From contig CAILKW010000726.1 in assembly GCA_903834845.1 (NCBI GenBank), forward strand, positions 1 to 40,534: DNA of 40,534 nt. Reading direction: 5' to 3'. The position numbers were made by a program, and so were the translations under genes. Source of the DNA: an uncultured Bacteroidia bacterium (GTDB taxonomy: Bacteria > Bacteroidota > Bacteroidia > Bacteroidales > Prolixibacteraceae). The notes under the pieces were generated by a model, which was not told the DNA's origin, searched no databases, and saw nothing but the letters and a program-made list of their open reading frames with translations. Shown here piece by piece: positions 1 to 10,857 of the stretch. The stretch's first letter is position 1; each line of letters begins with the position of its first letter.

Positions 1-3000
1 CCGTTGCCAGGTGTAACTATATATGTGAAAGGTACTACCACTGGAACTATTACCGATATTGACGGCAATTTCAGCTTGGCTGTACCTGCGGATGCTAAAA
101 TTCTGGTATTCTCATTTATAGGGATGAAAACGCAGGAATTTCCTATTTCAGAAAAAACAATTTTTAATGTTATTATGTCGGAGGCGTTGGTAACCATGGA
201 TGAAGTTATAGCTGTGGGGTATGGTGTGCAAAAGAAAGCTAGTGTTGTTGGTGCGATTACCTCTACAACCAGCAAAGAGCTGGTTCGGTCGGGAGGTGTT
301 ACGAATATGGCCATGGCCCTTACAGGTAAACTGGCTGGGGTTACGACCATTCAAACAACCGGACAGCCCGGAAAGGAAGATCCTAAAATCTACATCCGTG
401 GTCAGGGAACCTGGAATGGCGGGCTGCCTTATATTTTGGTTGATGGTGTTGAACGTAAAATGAACGACCTCGACATGAGTGAGGTGGACAACATATCGGT
501 ACTGAAAGATGCTTCGGCAACTGCGGTTTATGGGGTGAAAGGAGCCAATGGCGTTATCCTGATTACCACCAAACGCGGATCAATAGGGAAACCTCAATTG
601 AGTGTTTCCGCCAATTCAACCTTAAGGTGGCCAGCCGGATTAATGCCAAAACTTGATTCCTACGATATGTATATGGTAAAGAACTCGGCCATTGAGCGTG
701 AAGTTCCCTTGTTGGAAGCCATGTGGGGTGATTATACTCCGCTGGCAGTTGTTCAGCGTTACCGCAACCAGCAAAGCCTGAAATACCCCGAAGCTTATCC
801 GAATGTGGACTGGCAAAAGGAAATGGTTAAACCCTATACCATGGACCACCGGGTAAATATGAACGTTTCGGGAGGTACCGATTTTGCCAAATACTTTAGT
901 TCGCTGGCTTACAGCACACAGGGTGACTTGTTGAAGGTGCCTGACAATGGCCGGGGTTATACCCCTGGTTTTGGATACGACAAGTTTAACTTCCGTACCA
1001 ACCTCGATTTAAACCTTACCAAAACCACTTCCCTGAAATTTAACCTCGCAGGTGTTTACAGCCAGTTGAAGTCTAATCGGTCCGCTGTTTTAGATATATC
1101 CTATATTTTAAGTGCCCAGTATGCTTTGCCTCCCAATGCTTATCTACCGCAATATGCTGACGGCCGCTGGGGAGTGAGCACCAACGGCGATGTTCGCATG
1201 GTGAATTCTGTAGCGGTAATGGCCAATTCGGGATATGACAAGACGGTAACTACCGATTTAACATCGGATTTGGGTATCAATCAAAAACTCGATTTTATTA
1301 CCCAGGGACTGAGCGCTAGTGCCAATTTATCGTTCGACAACCATTTCGAAGCTATTAAATCGATTGTTGATGGATCCTGGCCAACCAAATACATTAACCC
1401 AGCCATTGAAGACATGCCTGCCGGTGGTGATCCTAATTCATACATCATCCTCGGGCCGGTTGCCGGTATCAACCAGTTTGTCTGGGTTTACCGGCCCTGG
1501 TCTTTGGCGGACGAAAATGCAGACAATTCATTGAGTACGCTGCGCCGCCGTTTGTATTACCAGGCACAGCTTAGCTATGCCCGCAGTTTTGGCAAACACG
1601 ATGTAACAGCTACTAGTGTTTTTACACGGGAACAACTGGCTACCGGCAGCGAATTTCAGCGTTACCGGGAAGATTGGGTTGCCCGTGCCACTTACAATTT
1701 CGATAACCGCTATTTTGCCGAGTTTAACGGTGCCTACAACGGTTCCGAAAAATTTGGCCCTGCATACCGGTTTGCTTTCTTCCCATCAGGTGCTATGGGC
1801 TGGACCATATCGAATGAAAAATTCATGAAAAGTACCTCAGGTTGGCTCAATAAATTGAAATTGCGTTATTCTTACGGAAAAATTGGAGATGACGGTGGTT
1901 TAAGCCAACGCTGGATGTATGCCACACAATGGAATTATGGTGGCAATAATGGAGGTCAGCTACCAATTAGCCAATATTTTCCTACATCTGCTGCTCAGCG
2001 AAGTCCATACATCATGTATAACGAACAATCAGTAGGAAATCCCGACATACAATGGGAAACCGCTCTAAAGTCGAACCTGGGTCTCGAAATGTCGGTATTA
2101 AATAATATGCTTTCAGGTAATTTCGAGTATTTTACTGAAGACCGCACCAACGTGATGGTAGCAGGTTTAAGTCGTATTCTTCCTGCCTATTTTGGAACTG
2201 AAGCGCCAACAGCCAACGTTGGACGTGTGACAAAAAAAGGGTATGAAATTGAGCTTCGGTTCAACAAGAACCTGAATAACTGGCACCTTTGGGCCGAGGC
2301 AAGCATGACCCATGCAGTCGATAAAATCATGGAAAAGGAAGAACCTGAGTTAAAAGACCCACACCTTTTGGCAAAAGGTTTTCAGATTGACCAGACCCGA
2401 ACGACCATTAGCACCGGATTTATTCAAACCTGGGATGAAATTTATGGCACTACACCTTTTGTATCAAGTGATGGTCAAAGATTACCTGGCAACTATTCAA
2501 TCATTGATTTTGATGGGGACGGGGTTATCGATGGGGCCAAAGATACAGCCCCTTATGGCTATTCAAACCGTCCGCAAAACAATTACAACTTGTCTCTCGG
2601 AGTAGACTACAAGGGTTGGAGCGGGATGGTTCAGTTCTACGGCGTAAACAATGTGACACGATATGTTTCCTTCGAAAATTTCGTGAGCAATATCGATATT
2701 GCTTATCAGCAAACTCTTGACCATTGGTCAAAAGAAAATCCGGATGCCAGTTATTTTATACCCCGCTGGAAAACACCAGGAGGCCAAAATAACGCTCAGA
2801 TTTTTCATTACGATGGTTCTTACCTTCGTTTAAAGACTGCTGAAATAGCCTATACTTTTACAGGTGCAGGGTTGAAACGTTACGGCATGTCTGGACTAAA
2901 ACTGTACCTGAACGGGAACAACCTGTTTTTCTGGTCAAAAATGCCCGATGACAGGGAACAAGCAAATAATTCGAGCCTCGGCCTCTCTGGCGACAGATTC

Positions 3001-3054
3001 GGAGCTTATCCGACTTCAACGCGAATTAACGTGGGTATAGATATTAAATTTTAA
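1..3054 (+). CDS. SusC/RagA-like TonB-linked outer membrane protein (5'-truncated by window start)
   Basis: Starts inside a CarboxypepD_reg-like domain (PLPGVTIYVKGTTTGTITDIDGNFSL); plug motifs DEVIAVGYGVQKK, YILVDGVERKMNDLDMSEVDNISVLKDASATAVYGVKGANGVILITTKRG; ends in beta-barrel ...RINVGIDIKF. The listed start at 4 is a TTG inside the domain, so the real start lies upstream. Confidence 0.95.
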   Translation, partial: PLPGVTIYVKGTTTGTITDIDGNFSLAVPADAKILVFSFIGMKTQEFPISEKTIFNVIMSEALVTMDEVIAVGYGVQKKASVVGAITSTTSKELVRSGGVTNMAMALTGKLAGVTTIQTTGQPGKEDPKIYIRGQGTWNGGLPYILVDGVERKMNDLDMSEVDNISVLKDASATAVYGVKGANGVILITTKRGSIGKPQLSVSANSTLRWPAGLMPKLDSYDMYMVKNSAIEREVPLLEAMWGDYTPLAVVQRYRNQQSLKYPEAYPNVDWQKEMVKPYTMDHRVNMNVSGGTDFAKYFSSLAYSTQGDLLKVPDNGRGYTPGFGYDKFNFRTNLDLNLTKTTSLKFNLAGVYSQLKSNRSAVLDISYILSAQYALPPNAYLPQYADGRWGVSTNGDVRMVNSVAVMANSGYDKTVTTDLTSDLGINQKLDFITQGLSASANLSFDNHFEAIKSIVDGSWPTKYINPAIEDMPAGGDPNSYIILGPVAGINQFVWVYRPWSLADENADNSLSTLRRRLYYQAQLSYARSFGKHDVTATSVFTREQLATGSEFQRYREDWVARATYNFDNRYFAEFNGAYNGSEKFGPAYRFAFFPSGAMGWTISNEKFMKSTSGWLNKLKLRYSYGKIGDDGGLSQRWMYATQWNYGGNNGGQLPISQYFPTSAAQRSPYIMYNEQSVGNPDIQWETALKSNLGLEMSVLNNMLSGNFEYFTEDRTNVMVAGLSRILPAYFGTEAPTANVGRVTKKGYEIELRFNKNLNNWHLWAEASMTHAVDKIMEKEEPELKDPHLLAKGFQIDQTRTTISTGFIQTWDEIYGTTPFVSSDGQRLPGNYSIIDFDGDGVIDGAKDTAPYGYSNRPQNNYNLSLGVDYKGWSGMVQFYGVNNVTRYVSFENFVSNIDIAYQQTLDHWSKENPDASYFIPRWKTPGGQNNAQIFHYDGSYLRLKTAEIAYTFTGAGLKRYGMSGLKLYLNGNNLFFWSKMPDDREQANNSSLGLSGDRFGAYPTSTRINVGIDIKF

Positions 3055-3064
3055 AGACTGAACG

Positions 3065-4894
3065 ATGAAAAAGATATTTACAAAAATAAAAACAGCGATA
3101 GCTTTTGCAGCTATTGCCGGAGGATTTCTCTTAGGCGGTTGTAAAGAATATCTCGACCAGGCGCCTGAAGCTTCAGTTAATCAGGAAGATGCATTTAAAA
3201 ATTTCACCAGCTTTCAGGGTTTTGTCGAAGGGTGTCAAAATCAGGTGGTTGATGTAGTGCGGACGGTTGACTTCGGCGACTATAATCTGGTTGATGAAAC
3301 TCGGAGGGCAGTAACCTTTGTGATGGGAAATGGTTTTGACAGTGGCGATTACTGGAGCTGGCAGGGTGGTTATGGATCCTATTTTGGAAGAACCGGTGCT
3401 TATAATTATACAAACATGCAAGATCCACTTAGTCCAAATGCAAAAAGCACCTGGTATGGTGGGTGGTACGCAATTCGCAGGGCCAACCTGGGTCTGGCCA
3501 ACCTGGATAAACTGGTGAATGCCACACAGGAAGAAAAAGATCTGATAAAAGGACAACTGTTATTTTTCAGGGCTTACTTTTATTTCACCATGATGCGTGA
3601 CTGGGGTGGGTTACCCTATTTGGACAAAGTGTTGGAGCCTACCGAGGAGATGAAATATCCCCGTTTGAACTACCTTCAGACTGCAACGAAAGCGGATGCC
3701 GATTTTGCTGAAGCTGCCAAATTATTACCCCTGGATTGGGACAAAATTGCGGCAGGGCAAAAAACCCTTGGCAATAACCGGCAACGGATCAACAAGATTA
3801 TGGCATTGGCCTTCCAGGCCAAAAACCTGTTGTATGCAGCTAGCCCTTTGATGAACAAGGAATCGACCGGTAGCGCTACCTATAATGTTGAACTTTGCAA
3901 AAAGGCGGCAGATTTGTTCGCGCAAGTAATTAGCACCAGCGAACAGTCCGGTATTTATACCCTTCAGCCCTGGGCTACCTATTCCGATATTTTTTACAGG
4001 GTTTCACCATCAAAGGATCTTCCCGGAGGTGCCGAGGTGATATTTAATGCCCCTTTTTATTTAACGGCATCGGGGAACACTAAAAATGACTGGGGGCTTC
4101 CCAACTGTGGATTTATAGCACAGACAGTTGGTGTGTGTGCCAATTATGTGAAAAACTGGGGGATGAAAAACGGTTTGCCCATCAGCGACCCTGCCTCGGG
4201 CTTTAACCCTGCCGACCCATGGAGCAACCGCGACCCACGGTTTTATAAGGCTATCGTGGTAGACGGGGATAAAGTATGCAACGCCACCTCCTCGGGAGGC
4301 GATCAGTTCTTTCAATCATCAAATAATGCAAGGCATCGTAGTGCGTCTAACAATATCACAGGCTTTATGTCGAATAAATATTGGGGTTTAACCTGTAACA
4401 AATTTGACAATGCCTGGCAAAACCAGAATTACCATTTTTTATGTCCTATTCTGCGTTTGGCCGATGTTTACTTGTTGTATGCTGAAGCTGTATTGCAAGG
4501 GTACGGTACACCTCAAAGCAGTGCTTCGGGAAGTATTACCGCTGTAGCTGCTGTGAATAAGGTTCGTGCCCGTGCAACGGTTCCCGATCTTGATGCGAAG
4601 TTTACCGCTTCAAAAGATGTTTTTATGGAACAGATTGTATTGGAACGCGCGGTGGAATTGTCCTTTGAAGCCCATCGCTGGAATGATTTACGCCGCTGGC
4701 TGAAAAATGGCGATCCGAGATACCTGGATAAAACCGAATTGCTGTTCGATCGTGACCCGGTTACCAAAAAGCCGATCAATATTCAGGAACGCCTGATGAT
4801 TCAGCGTGTTGTTTCGGATAAGCACAACTGGTTGCCGTTCCCCGTCAATACGGTCACGCTTTACAAGGAGTTCAAGCAGAATCCGGGTTGGTAA
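3065..4894 (+). CDS. SusD/RagB family nutrient-binding outer membrane lipoprotein
   Basis: Lipobox GGFLLGGC; SusD features (RANLGLANLDKL, KGQLLFFRAYFYFTMMRDWGGLPYLDKVL, VLERAVELSFEAHRWNDLRRW); directly follows SusC. Confidence 0.95.
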   Translation: MKKIFTKIKTAIAFAAIAGGFLLGGCKEYLDQAPEASVNQEDAFKNFTSFQGFVEGCQNQVVDVVRTVDFGDYNLVDETRRAVTFVMGNGFDSGDYWSWQGGYGSYFGRTGAYNYTNMQDPLSPNAKSTWYGGWYAIRRANLGLANLDKLVNATQEEKDLIKGQLLFFRAYFYFTMMRDWGGLPYLDKVLEPTEEMKYPRLNYLQTATKADADFAEAAKLLPLDWDKIAAGQKTLGNNRQRINKIMALAFQAKNLLYAASPLMNKESTGSATYNVELCKKAADLFAQVISTSEQSGIYTLQPWATYSDIFYRVSPSKDLPGGAEVIFNAPFYLTASGNTKNDWGLPNCGFIAQTVGVCANYVKNWGMKNGLPISDPASGFNPADPWSNRDPRFYKAIVVDGDKVCNATSSGGDQFFQSSNNARHRSASNNITGFMSNKYWGLTCNKFDNAWQNQNYHFLCPILRLADVYLLYAEAVLQGYGTPQSSASGSITAVAAVNKVRARATVPDLDAKFTASKDVFMEQIVLERAVELSFEAHRWNDLRRWLKNGDPRYLDKTELLFDRDPVTKKPINIQERLMIQRVVSDKHNWLPFPVNTVTLYKEFKQNPGW

Positions 4895-4929
4895 ACTACA
4901 GTCTTTCACATAAAACATACAGAATGCAT

Positions 4930-7900
4930 ATGAAAAATATATTTCTTATATATCTGGTTCTTTTTGTCTTTACGTTAGGCGTAGTACAAGCCCAACCCAA
5001 AGCGAAACAGCCAACAGTAACGATCGAATCAGTGATCAAAGATGATCAGGGTCGACCTGTAGAGGGGGCCAAAATCTATGGCAAGGAGGGAGCAATTATT
5101 GTAAACAGCGATGCCAAGGGGCATTTTAAGATCAATGTACCGGAATCCACCGAACTTTTGATTGAGTCAGACGGCTATGAATCGCAGGTGGTGAGCCTTG
5201 AAGCAGCCCCTTCGGGGATAAGCTTAAAATCATCACCCTTTCTCAGGGGTGAAAACGACGATGTTAAAGTTGCTTTTGGTACCGTTAAGAAGGCTGATCT
5301 GCTGGGAGACATCTCGGTAATCAAACCCCCGGAGTTTATCGGATACGACAATACACAGTATGTTCCTGATGCCATTACCGGTCGCGTAGCCGGGATGTTG
5401 GGCAGCAACAACATTCGCGGACTTGGCGATGCTATGGTTGTACTGGACGGGATCCCGCGCTACTCGAAGATTTCGGACATCAACCTGAACATGGAGGAGA
5501 TCGACCAGATCACTGTGTTGAAGGATGCAGGCGCAGTGGCCCTTTACGGCACCCAAGCCCGCAACGGGGTGATTGTGATCACCACCAAGCGCGGCAAAGC
5601 TTACAAGCGTGACATAAATGTGTCGTTGCAGTACGGCATGGCCAAACCCAAGGCCCTTCCGCAATACCTTGGATCGGCCGATTATATGGAATTGTACAAC
5701 GAGGCCTCCGTTAACGACGGTCTGCCAGCCAAATACGATGCGACAACCATTAACAATTACCGCACAGGTAACCCTTACCGTTACCCAAGTGTCGATTATT
5801 ATTCGCCCGATTACCTGAAGTCGTTCCGGACCTATTCAAAATTAATGGCCGAGTTTTCGGGTGGTAATGAGAATACACAGTTTTATGCTAACCTGGGTTG
5901 GGGCCGCGACGGTAGCCTGCTGAATTTCGGTCAGGGTAAAGAGGCCAACAACAACAGGTTCAATGCCCGTGCGAATGTCGATTTCAAGATCACCGATTTC
6001 ATCAGGAGTAATGTTGACATTGCCGGTATCTTCGATTTTAATAAATCGCCCAAAGGAAGTTATTACAGCGACGCCTCCACACTGCGTCCGTACCTGTTCA
6101 GCCCGCTGTTGCCATTCGATTTGATGGAGCGCAAGAATGTAGCACTTCAGGCTTTGGTTAATGCACGCAAAAACCAGGTTGGGGATCAGTACCTGTTGGG
6201 CGGAACCCAGCAGAACCAGAGCACCCCGTTTGCCGATGTATATGCCGGGGGCATCAACCAGCCGGTTCGCCGTACGATGCAGTTCAACAACGGGATCAAC
6301 GTTGACCTGGGTATGCTCACCAAGGGCTTGTCGCTGAAGACCAACATGAGTTTCGACTTTTACAACTATTACAACCAGGAAATAGCCAATACCTATTCGG
6401 TTTACGCACCGGTTTGGTCGGCCACTTCGGATTCGATCACAGCACTTACGCAGTATGGTACCGATGCCCGTCCGGGCACCCAGAATGTGAGCTCACCCGA
6501 CTTTTTGCGCCGTATGGCCTATTCTGCCCAGATCGATTATAAGCGCAGTTTCGGGATGCACAACGTGGATGCCACCCTGCTCGGATATGCCGGTACCATC
6601 AAGCTCAAAGGAACACTCCAGCCCGACAAGAATACGCATGTGGGCCTGCGTCTGGCGTATAACTACAACAACAAGTACTATGCCGATTTCAGCAGTGCGT
6701 ATGTGAGTTCAAACCAGTTGCCCCAGGGCAACCGGGGTGCTTTTTCACCCACACTTTCGCTGGGCTGGGTGATCAGCAAGGAAGGCTTCCTGTCGGATAA
6801 CAAAAACATCGGTTACCTGAAGCTGAAAGCCTCGGCCGGAGTGGTTAACACCGACATGAGCCTGGGAGGTTTTTACTATTACGAAAGCGTGTATGGCGGT
6901 CAGGGCAGTTATTCCTGGTCCGACGGGGCATGGAGCAACGGCGGTATCGGATCGACCCGCGGAGCGAACAGTTCACTTGGCTTCGAGCAGCGGCAGGAGT
7001 TCAACGTGGGACTTGAAGGACAATTCTTTAACCGTTCGGTATTGATTGATGCCAATGTATTCAACACCCGTATCGCCAATAAATACACCCGCAGGGGAAC
7101 TCTGTACCCAACTTATTACAGTGACTTTATGCCATGGGACAATTACGACATCGACGGATACAGTGGCGCCGAGCTGGGCATTGCTTACTCGAAGAAAGTA
7201 GGCGATTTTGGGTTCGACCTTGGCGTAACGGGCATGTACTGGAACTCGAAAGTGGTCCAGAAAGACGAGATCTATTCGGAAGAGTACCTGTACCGCAAAG
7301 GAAACCCGGTCGACAGCTATTTTGGCTATGTTTCAGAAGGCCTTTTCACAGATGCAGCAGACATTAAGGACCACGCGTTCCAGACTTTTGGCGTTGTCAA
7401 ACCGGGCGACATCAAGTACAAGGACCAGAATGGAGACAAGGTGATCGACAGCAACGACCAGGTAAAAATTGGGCGGTGGAACGCACCGTTGACCTACGGG
7501 TTAAACCTGAAGCTGACGTACAAGGACTTCAGTTTGTTTGCCATCGGCACAGGCAGTAACGGAGCGGATGCCTTTTTGGGCGGACCGTACTACCGTCCCG
7601 ACGGCGATGTGAAATACTCGGTTATCGCCAATGAGCGATGGACACCGGCAACCAGTTCAACGGCAAAGTATCCGCGCTTAAGTTCCAAGACCAACACGAA
7701 CAACAACCAGACCTCCACGTTCTGGCAGTATGCCAACAACTCGTTCTCGTTGAACCGGGTCCAGCTCACTTACGAGATGCCCGAAAGCATCTGTAGCAAG
7801 CTGTCCATGAAAACCCTGGGCATTTATGTGAGCGGTTCGGGCATTGGCACGATCTCGAAACAGAACGATGTTCGTTACCTGAGTGTAGGTGTGGAACCAC

Positions 7901-7941
7901 AGTACCGTTATTTCACCCTGGGTTTGCGCACCATGTTTTAA
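4930..7941 (+). CDS. SusC/RagA-like TonB-linked outer membrane protein (second copy)
   Basis: DGIPRYSKISDINLNMEEIDQITVLKDAGAVALYGTQARNGVIVITTKRG. The ORF opens at 4888, but MKNIFLIYLVLFVFTLGVVQAQ at 4930 (or MHMKN at 4924) is the likely signal-peptide start and avoids overlap with the upstream SusD. Confidence 0.94.
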   Translation: MKNIFLIYLVLFVFTLGVVQAQPKAKQPTVTIESVIKDDQGRPVEGAKIYGKEGAIIVNSDAKGHFKINVPESTELLIESDGYESQVVSLEAAPSGISLKSSPFLRGENDDVKVAFGTVKKADLLGDISVIKPPEFIGYDNTQYVPDAITGRVAGMLGSNNIRGLGDAMVVLDGIPRYSKISDINLNMEEIDQITVLKDAGAVALYGTQARNGVIVITTKRGKAYKRDINVSLQYGMAKPKALPQYLGSADYMELYNEASVNDGLPAKYDATTINNYRTGNPYRYPSVDYYSPDYLKSFRTYSKLMAEFSGGNENTQFYANLGWGRDGSLLNFGQGKEANNNRFNARANVDFKITDFIRSNVDIAGIFDFNKSPKGSYYSDASTLRPYLFSPLLPFDLMERKNVALQALVNARKNQVGDQYLLGGTQQNQSTPFADVYAGGINQPVRRTMQFNNGINVDLGMLTKGLSLKTNMSFDFYNYYNQEIANTYSVYAPVWSATSDSITALTQYGTDARPGTQNVSSPDFLRRMAYSAQIDYKRSFGMHNVDATLLGYAGTIKLKGTLQPDKNTHVGLRLAYNYNNKYYADFSSAYVSSNQLPQGNRGAFSPTLSLGWVISKEGFLSDNKNIGYLKLKASAGVVNTDMSLGGFYYYESVYGGQGSYSWSDGAWSNGGIGSTRGANSSLGFEQRQEFNVGLEGQFFNRSVLIDANVFNTRIANKYTRRGTLYPTYYSDFMPWDNYDIDGYSGAELGIAYSKKVGDFGFDLGVTGMYWNSKVVQKDEIYSEEYLYRKGNPVDSYFGYVSEGLFTDAADIKDHAFQTFGVVKPGDIKYKDQNGDKVIDSNDQVKIGRWNAPLTYGLNLKLTYKDFSLFAIGTGSNGADAFLGGPYYRPDGDVKYSVIANERWTPATSSTAKYPRLSSKTNTNNNQTSTFWQYANNSFSLNRVQLTYEMPESICSKLSMKTLGIYVSGSGIGTISKQNDVRYLSVGVEPQYRYFTLGLRTMF

Positions 7942-7959
7942 CCATTAAAGCTTTACATT

Positions 7960-9735
7960 ATGAGACAAATAAAAATATATTATCTGTTACTGATCGTTGT
8001 TTGGCTGAGTTTTGCAGGATGTTCGAGCCTGCTTGACCCCGAGAATGACAATCACGATACCTTCAACCGGGTTACCTACGATCCGGCCTATGCCGAAGGA
8101 CTGCTGATGAATGTTTACAGCAAGCTGCCTTCCGCCGGTTTCAGTTTTAACGATGTGGCCACCGATGATGCGATATCTAACGACAAGTTCAACGGATACC
8201 TTCGTATGGCCACCGGTCAGTGGTCGGCACAGTACAACCCGGTGAGCAACTGGGACAACCTGAACAAGGGGATCCTGTACCTTAATCTGTTTATTCCACA
8301 GATTGAGAAAGAAACCTGGTCGTGGACCAATGAGGACATCAACAAGATGTTTAAAGCCCGTTTGACAGGCGAAGCTTATGCCCTGAGAGGTTTGTTCCGT
8401 TACCACTTGTTGCAGACCATCGCCGGCAAGTCGGCCAGTGGTAAAATGTTGGGTATACCGTTGTGGAACGAATTCCTTGATGAGAAGGCCAATTTTAACA
8501 TGAGTCGTGCAGAGTTTACAGTTACTGTTGCGGCCATCAATGCCGATTTCGATAAGGCTGCGAGCTACCTCCCAATGGATTTTCTCAATGTTAGCACCGC
8601 GGCTCAGATGTTGCCTGCCTTTTCGACTGTCAACGTTACGGATTACAATACGGTATTCGGACAGGTAAGCAACCAGCGGATCACCAAACGTATTGTACTT
8701 GGGTTCAAGGCCCGCGCCGCCTTACTGGCTGCCAGCCCTGCTTTCAATACGGCCAACGACCAGAACCTTTGGGTGAATGCAGCCAATGCCGCGGCCGATG
8801 TGCTGAACCAGATCCCTTCCACGCCCGGTCTTTCCGGGTTGGATGCCAACGGTCATATTTTCTTCCAGGCTGCCAGGGTCGATGCGGTTTCGGTAACGGC
8901 CGATGCCAAGGAAATGTTGTGGAGGGGCCCGTCGAACGGACTGACCAACACGCTGGAAAAAAGGATGCTTCCCCCGGGGCTGAACGGCAACGGCGAAGTA
9001 AACCCGAGCCAGAACCTGGTTGATGCATTCCCGATGAAAAACGGTTACCCGATTGGCGATGCCGCCAGTACCTACAATTCGGCAAACCCGTATGCCAACC
9101 GCGACCCGCGCCTTGCACTGTATATCCTGCATAACGGGGCCACGCTTCAGGGCAAAGTGATCAAGACCGCAGTTGGCGGGGGCGTAAATGCCACAGACTC
9201 GGTGACCACTTCGACCCGCACGGGCTATTACCTGCGCAAGCTGATCCGTGAGGACATCGTATTCTCGGCCGATGGAACGGCAACCACCAAGAAACACTAT
9301 GCGGTGCACATGCGCTACACCGAACTGTTTTTGAACTATGCCGAAGCTGCCAACGAAGCCTGGGGCCCAACAGGTGTTGGGGCTCTTGCCACTTACAGCG
9401 CCAAAGACGTTGTAGCTGCCGTCCGCAAACGTGCCGGCATTACCCAGCCCGATGCGTACCTGAACACAATCACCACCAAAGAGGCGATGCGTGCGCTGAT
9501 CCGCAACGAACGCCGCCTGGAATTGTGCTTCGAAGGGTTCCGTTTTTGGGATATCCGCCGCTGGGGCCAGCCGCTGACCGAGGCTGCCAAAGGTGTTGCC
9601 ATAAATATCACAGCTACCACGTTCAACTATGTTGATGTTGAACCACGTGTCTATCAACCCTATATGCAATATGCCCCGCTTCCTCAGCAGGAAGTATTGA
9701 AATTCCCTGCATTGGAACAAAACGCAGGCTGGTAA
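7960..9735 (+). CDS. SusD/RagB family nutrient-binding outer membrane lipoprotein (second copy)
   Basis: Lipobox WLSFAGCSS; LTGEAYALRGLFRYHLLQ; RNERRLELCFEGFRFWDIRRWG; C-term FPALEQNAGW. Confidence 0.95.
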   Translation: MRQIKIYYLLLIVVWLSFAGCSSLLDPENDNHDTFNRVTYDPAYAEGLLMNVYSKLPSAGFSFNDVATDDAISNDKFNGYLRMATGQWSAQYNPVSNWDNLNKGILYLNLFIPQIEKETWSWTNEDINKMFKARLTGEAYALRGLFRYHLLQTIAGKSASGKMLGIPLWNEFLDEKANFNMSRAEFTVTVAAINADFDKAASYLPMDFLNVSTAAQMLPAFSTVNVTDYNTVFGQVSNQRITKRIVLGFKARAALLAASPAFNTANDQNLWVNAANAAADVLNQIPSTPGLSGLDANGHIFFQAARVDAVSVTADAKEMLWRGPSNGLTNTLEKRMLPPGLNGNGEVNPSQNLVDAFPMKNGYPIGDAASTYNSANPYANRDPRLALYILHNGATLQGKVIKTAVGGGVNATDSVTTSTRTGYYLRKLIREDIVFSADGTATTKKHYAVHMRYTELFLNYAEAANEAWGPTGVGALATYSAKDVVAAVRKRAGITQPDAYLNTITTKEAMRALIRNERRLELCFEGFRFWDIRRWGQPLTEAAKGVAINITATTFNYVDVEPRVYQPYMQYAPLPQQEVLKFPALEQNAGW

Positions 9736-9773
9736 GCTGAAGATTATAAAGTATAATTTATAAAATTACGAAT

Positions 9774-10808
9774 ATGAGAAATACAATAAAAATAGCGTTT
9801 CCGGTACTTCTGCTTCTGGCCTTGTTTTCATGCAAGAATCAGGATTGGGATTTTCCGGACTACAGATTTTCAAGTACCTACTTTCCTTACCAGACTCCGG
9901 TACGAACCCTGGTATTGGGCGATTATGATGAGGTAGACAACACCAAGGACAACAAACTTCAGTTTTCGATAGGGGTTGTCATTGGCGGGTTGTACGACAA
10001 CGTTAAGGACCGTAAAGTGGGTTATGTCCTGGACGAGGCCCTGACCCAGAAACTTTACAGCTCGGCAGGCGACACCCTGGTACCGCTTCCGCAGGCTTAT
10101 TACACCCTTTCGCCAACTGGAACCATGGTGGTTCCCAAAGGCAGCATGCAGGGCTATATTGATGTTCAGCTCAAAGATGCGTTTCTGAACGATCCGCGTG
10201 CATTTACAAGGCGTTACGTGATTCCGTTGAAGCTAATCAGCACCGAGACCGATTCGATTCTGAAGGGGAAGACGTTGAAGGCTAATCCTGACCCCAGGAT
10301 AGCCAGCGATTGGACAATTGCACCCAAGGATTACACCCTTTACGGGATCAAGTTCGTCAACCCATATCATGGTAAATTTTTGTACAGAGGTAAAGATGTG
10401 CTGACCAATGCTGCTGGTGGCAAGGTTGATGAGGTTGTTTCCCACAAGCTTTTTCTGGAACAGAATCCCGTGGTCGCACTAACCACCACGGGCAGAACCC
10501 AGGTTGAGTTAACCGCTGGTGTTCGCCGCACCCCAGGCAGCCCGGGGAATTTCAAGGCCAGGCTGACCTTCGATGCACAAGGCGTTACTTGTACGATCAC
10601 CACGGCTCCGGGTTCGGCCTATCCGGTTACCGGAACAGGCAAGTTCGTTAAGGAAGGCGATGAATGGGGCGGAAAAAAACGCAACACCATTATCCTGGAC
10701 TACAAGATAACCGATGCTGCAAAAGGCGAGTTTCACCAGGTGAACGACACGCTGGTAATGCGCGACCGCGCCGTGATTTTGGAAACATTTACCCCGGTGA
10801 TTAAATAA
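9774..10808 (+). CDS. DUF1735/DUF4361-type (BT_3987-like) surface lipoprotein, putative glycan-binding
   Basis: Lipobox LLALFSC; DNKLQFSIGVVIGGLYDNVKDRKVGYVLDEAL plus YYTLSPTGTMVVPKGSMQGYIDVQLKDAFL resemble the DUF1735 domain; sits after SusCD. Confidence 0.75.
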   Translation: MRNTIKIAFPVLLLLALFSCKNQDWDFPDYRFSSTYFPYQTPVRTLVLGDYDEVDNTKDNKLQFSIGVVIGGLYDNVKDRKVGYVLDEALTQKLYSSAGDTLVPLPQAYYTLSPTGTMVVPKGSMQGYIDVQLKDAFLNDPRAFTRRYVIPLKLISTETDSILKGKTLKANPDPRIASDWTIAPKDYTLYGIKFVNPYHGKFLYRGKDVLTNAAGGKVDEVVSHKLFLEQNPVVALTTTGRTQVELTAGVRRTPGSPGNFKARLTFDAQGVTCTITTAPGSAYPVTGTGKFVKEGDEWGGKKRNTIILDYKITDAAKGEFHQVNDTLVMRDRAVILETFTPVIK

Positions 10809-10857
10809 AAGCAAAACCTGTTTGGAGTAACGAAACAGGTAACAGTTGATCAGATAT

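Noticed and set aside
5233-5664. 143-aa - strand ORF inside the second SusC
   Set aside because: Antisense to the conserved plug-domain coding region; no domain similarity; shadow ORF.
8722-9720. 332-aa ORF on the - strand opposite the second SusD
   Set aside because: Lies entirely antisense to a convincing SusD gene in GC-rich sequence; no recognisable domain or signal; typical shadow ORF.
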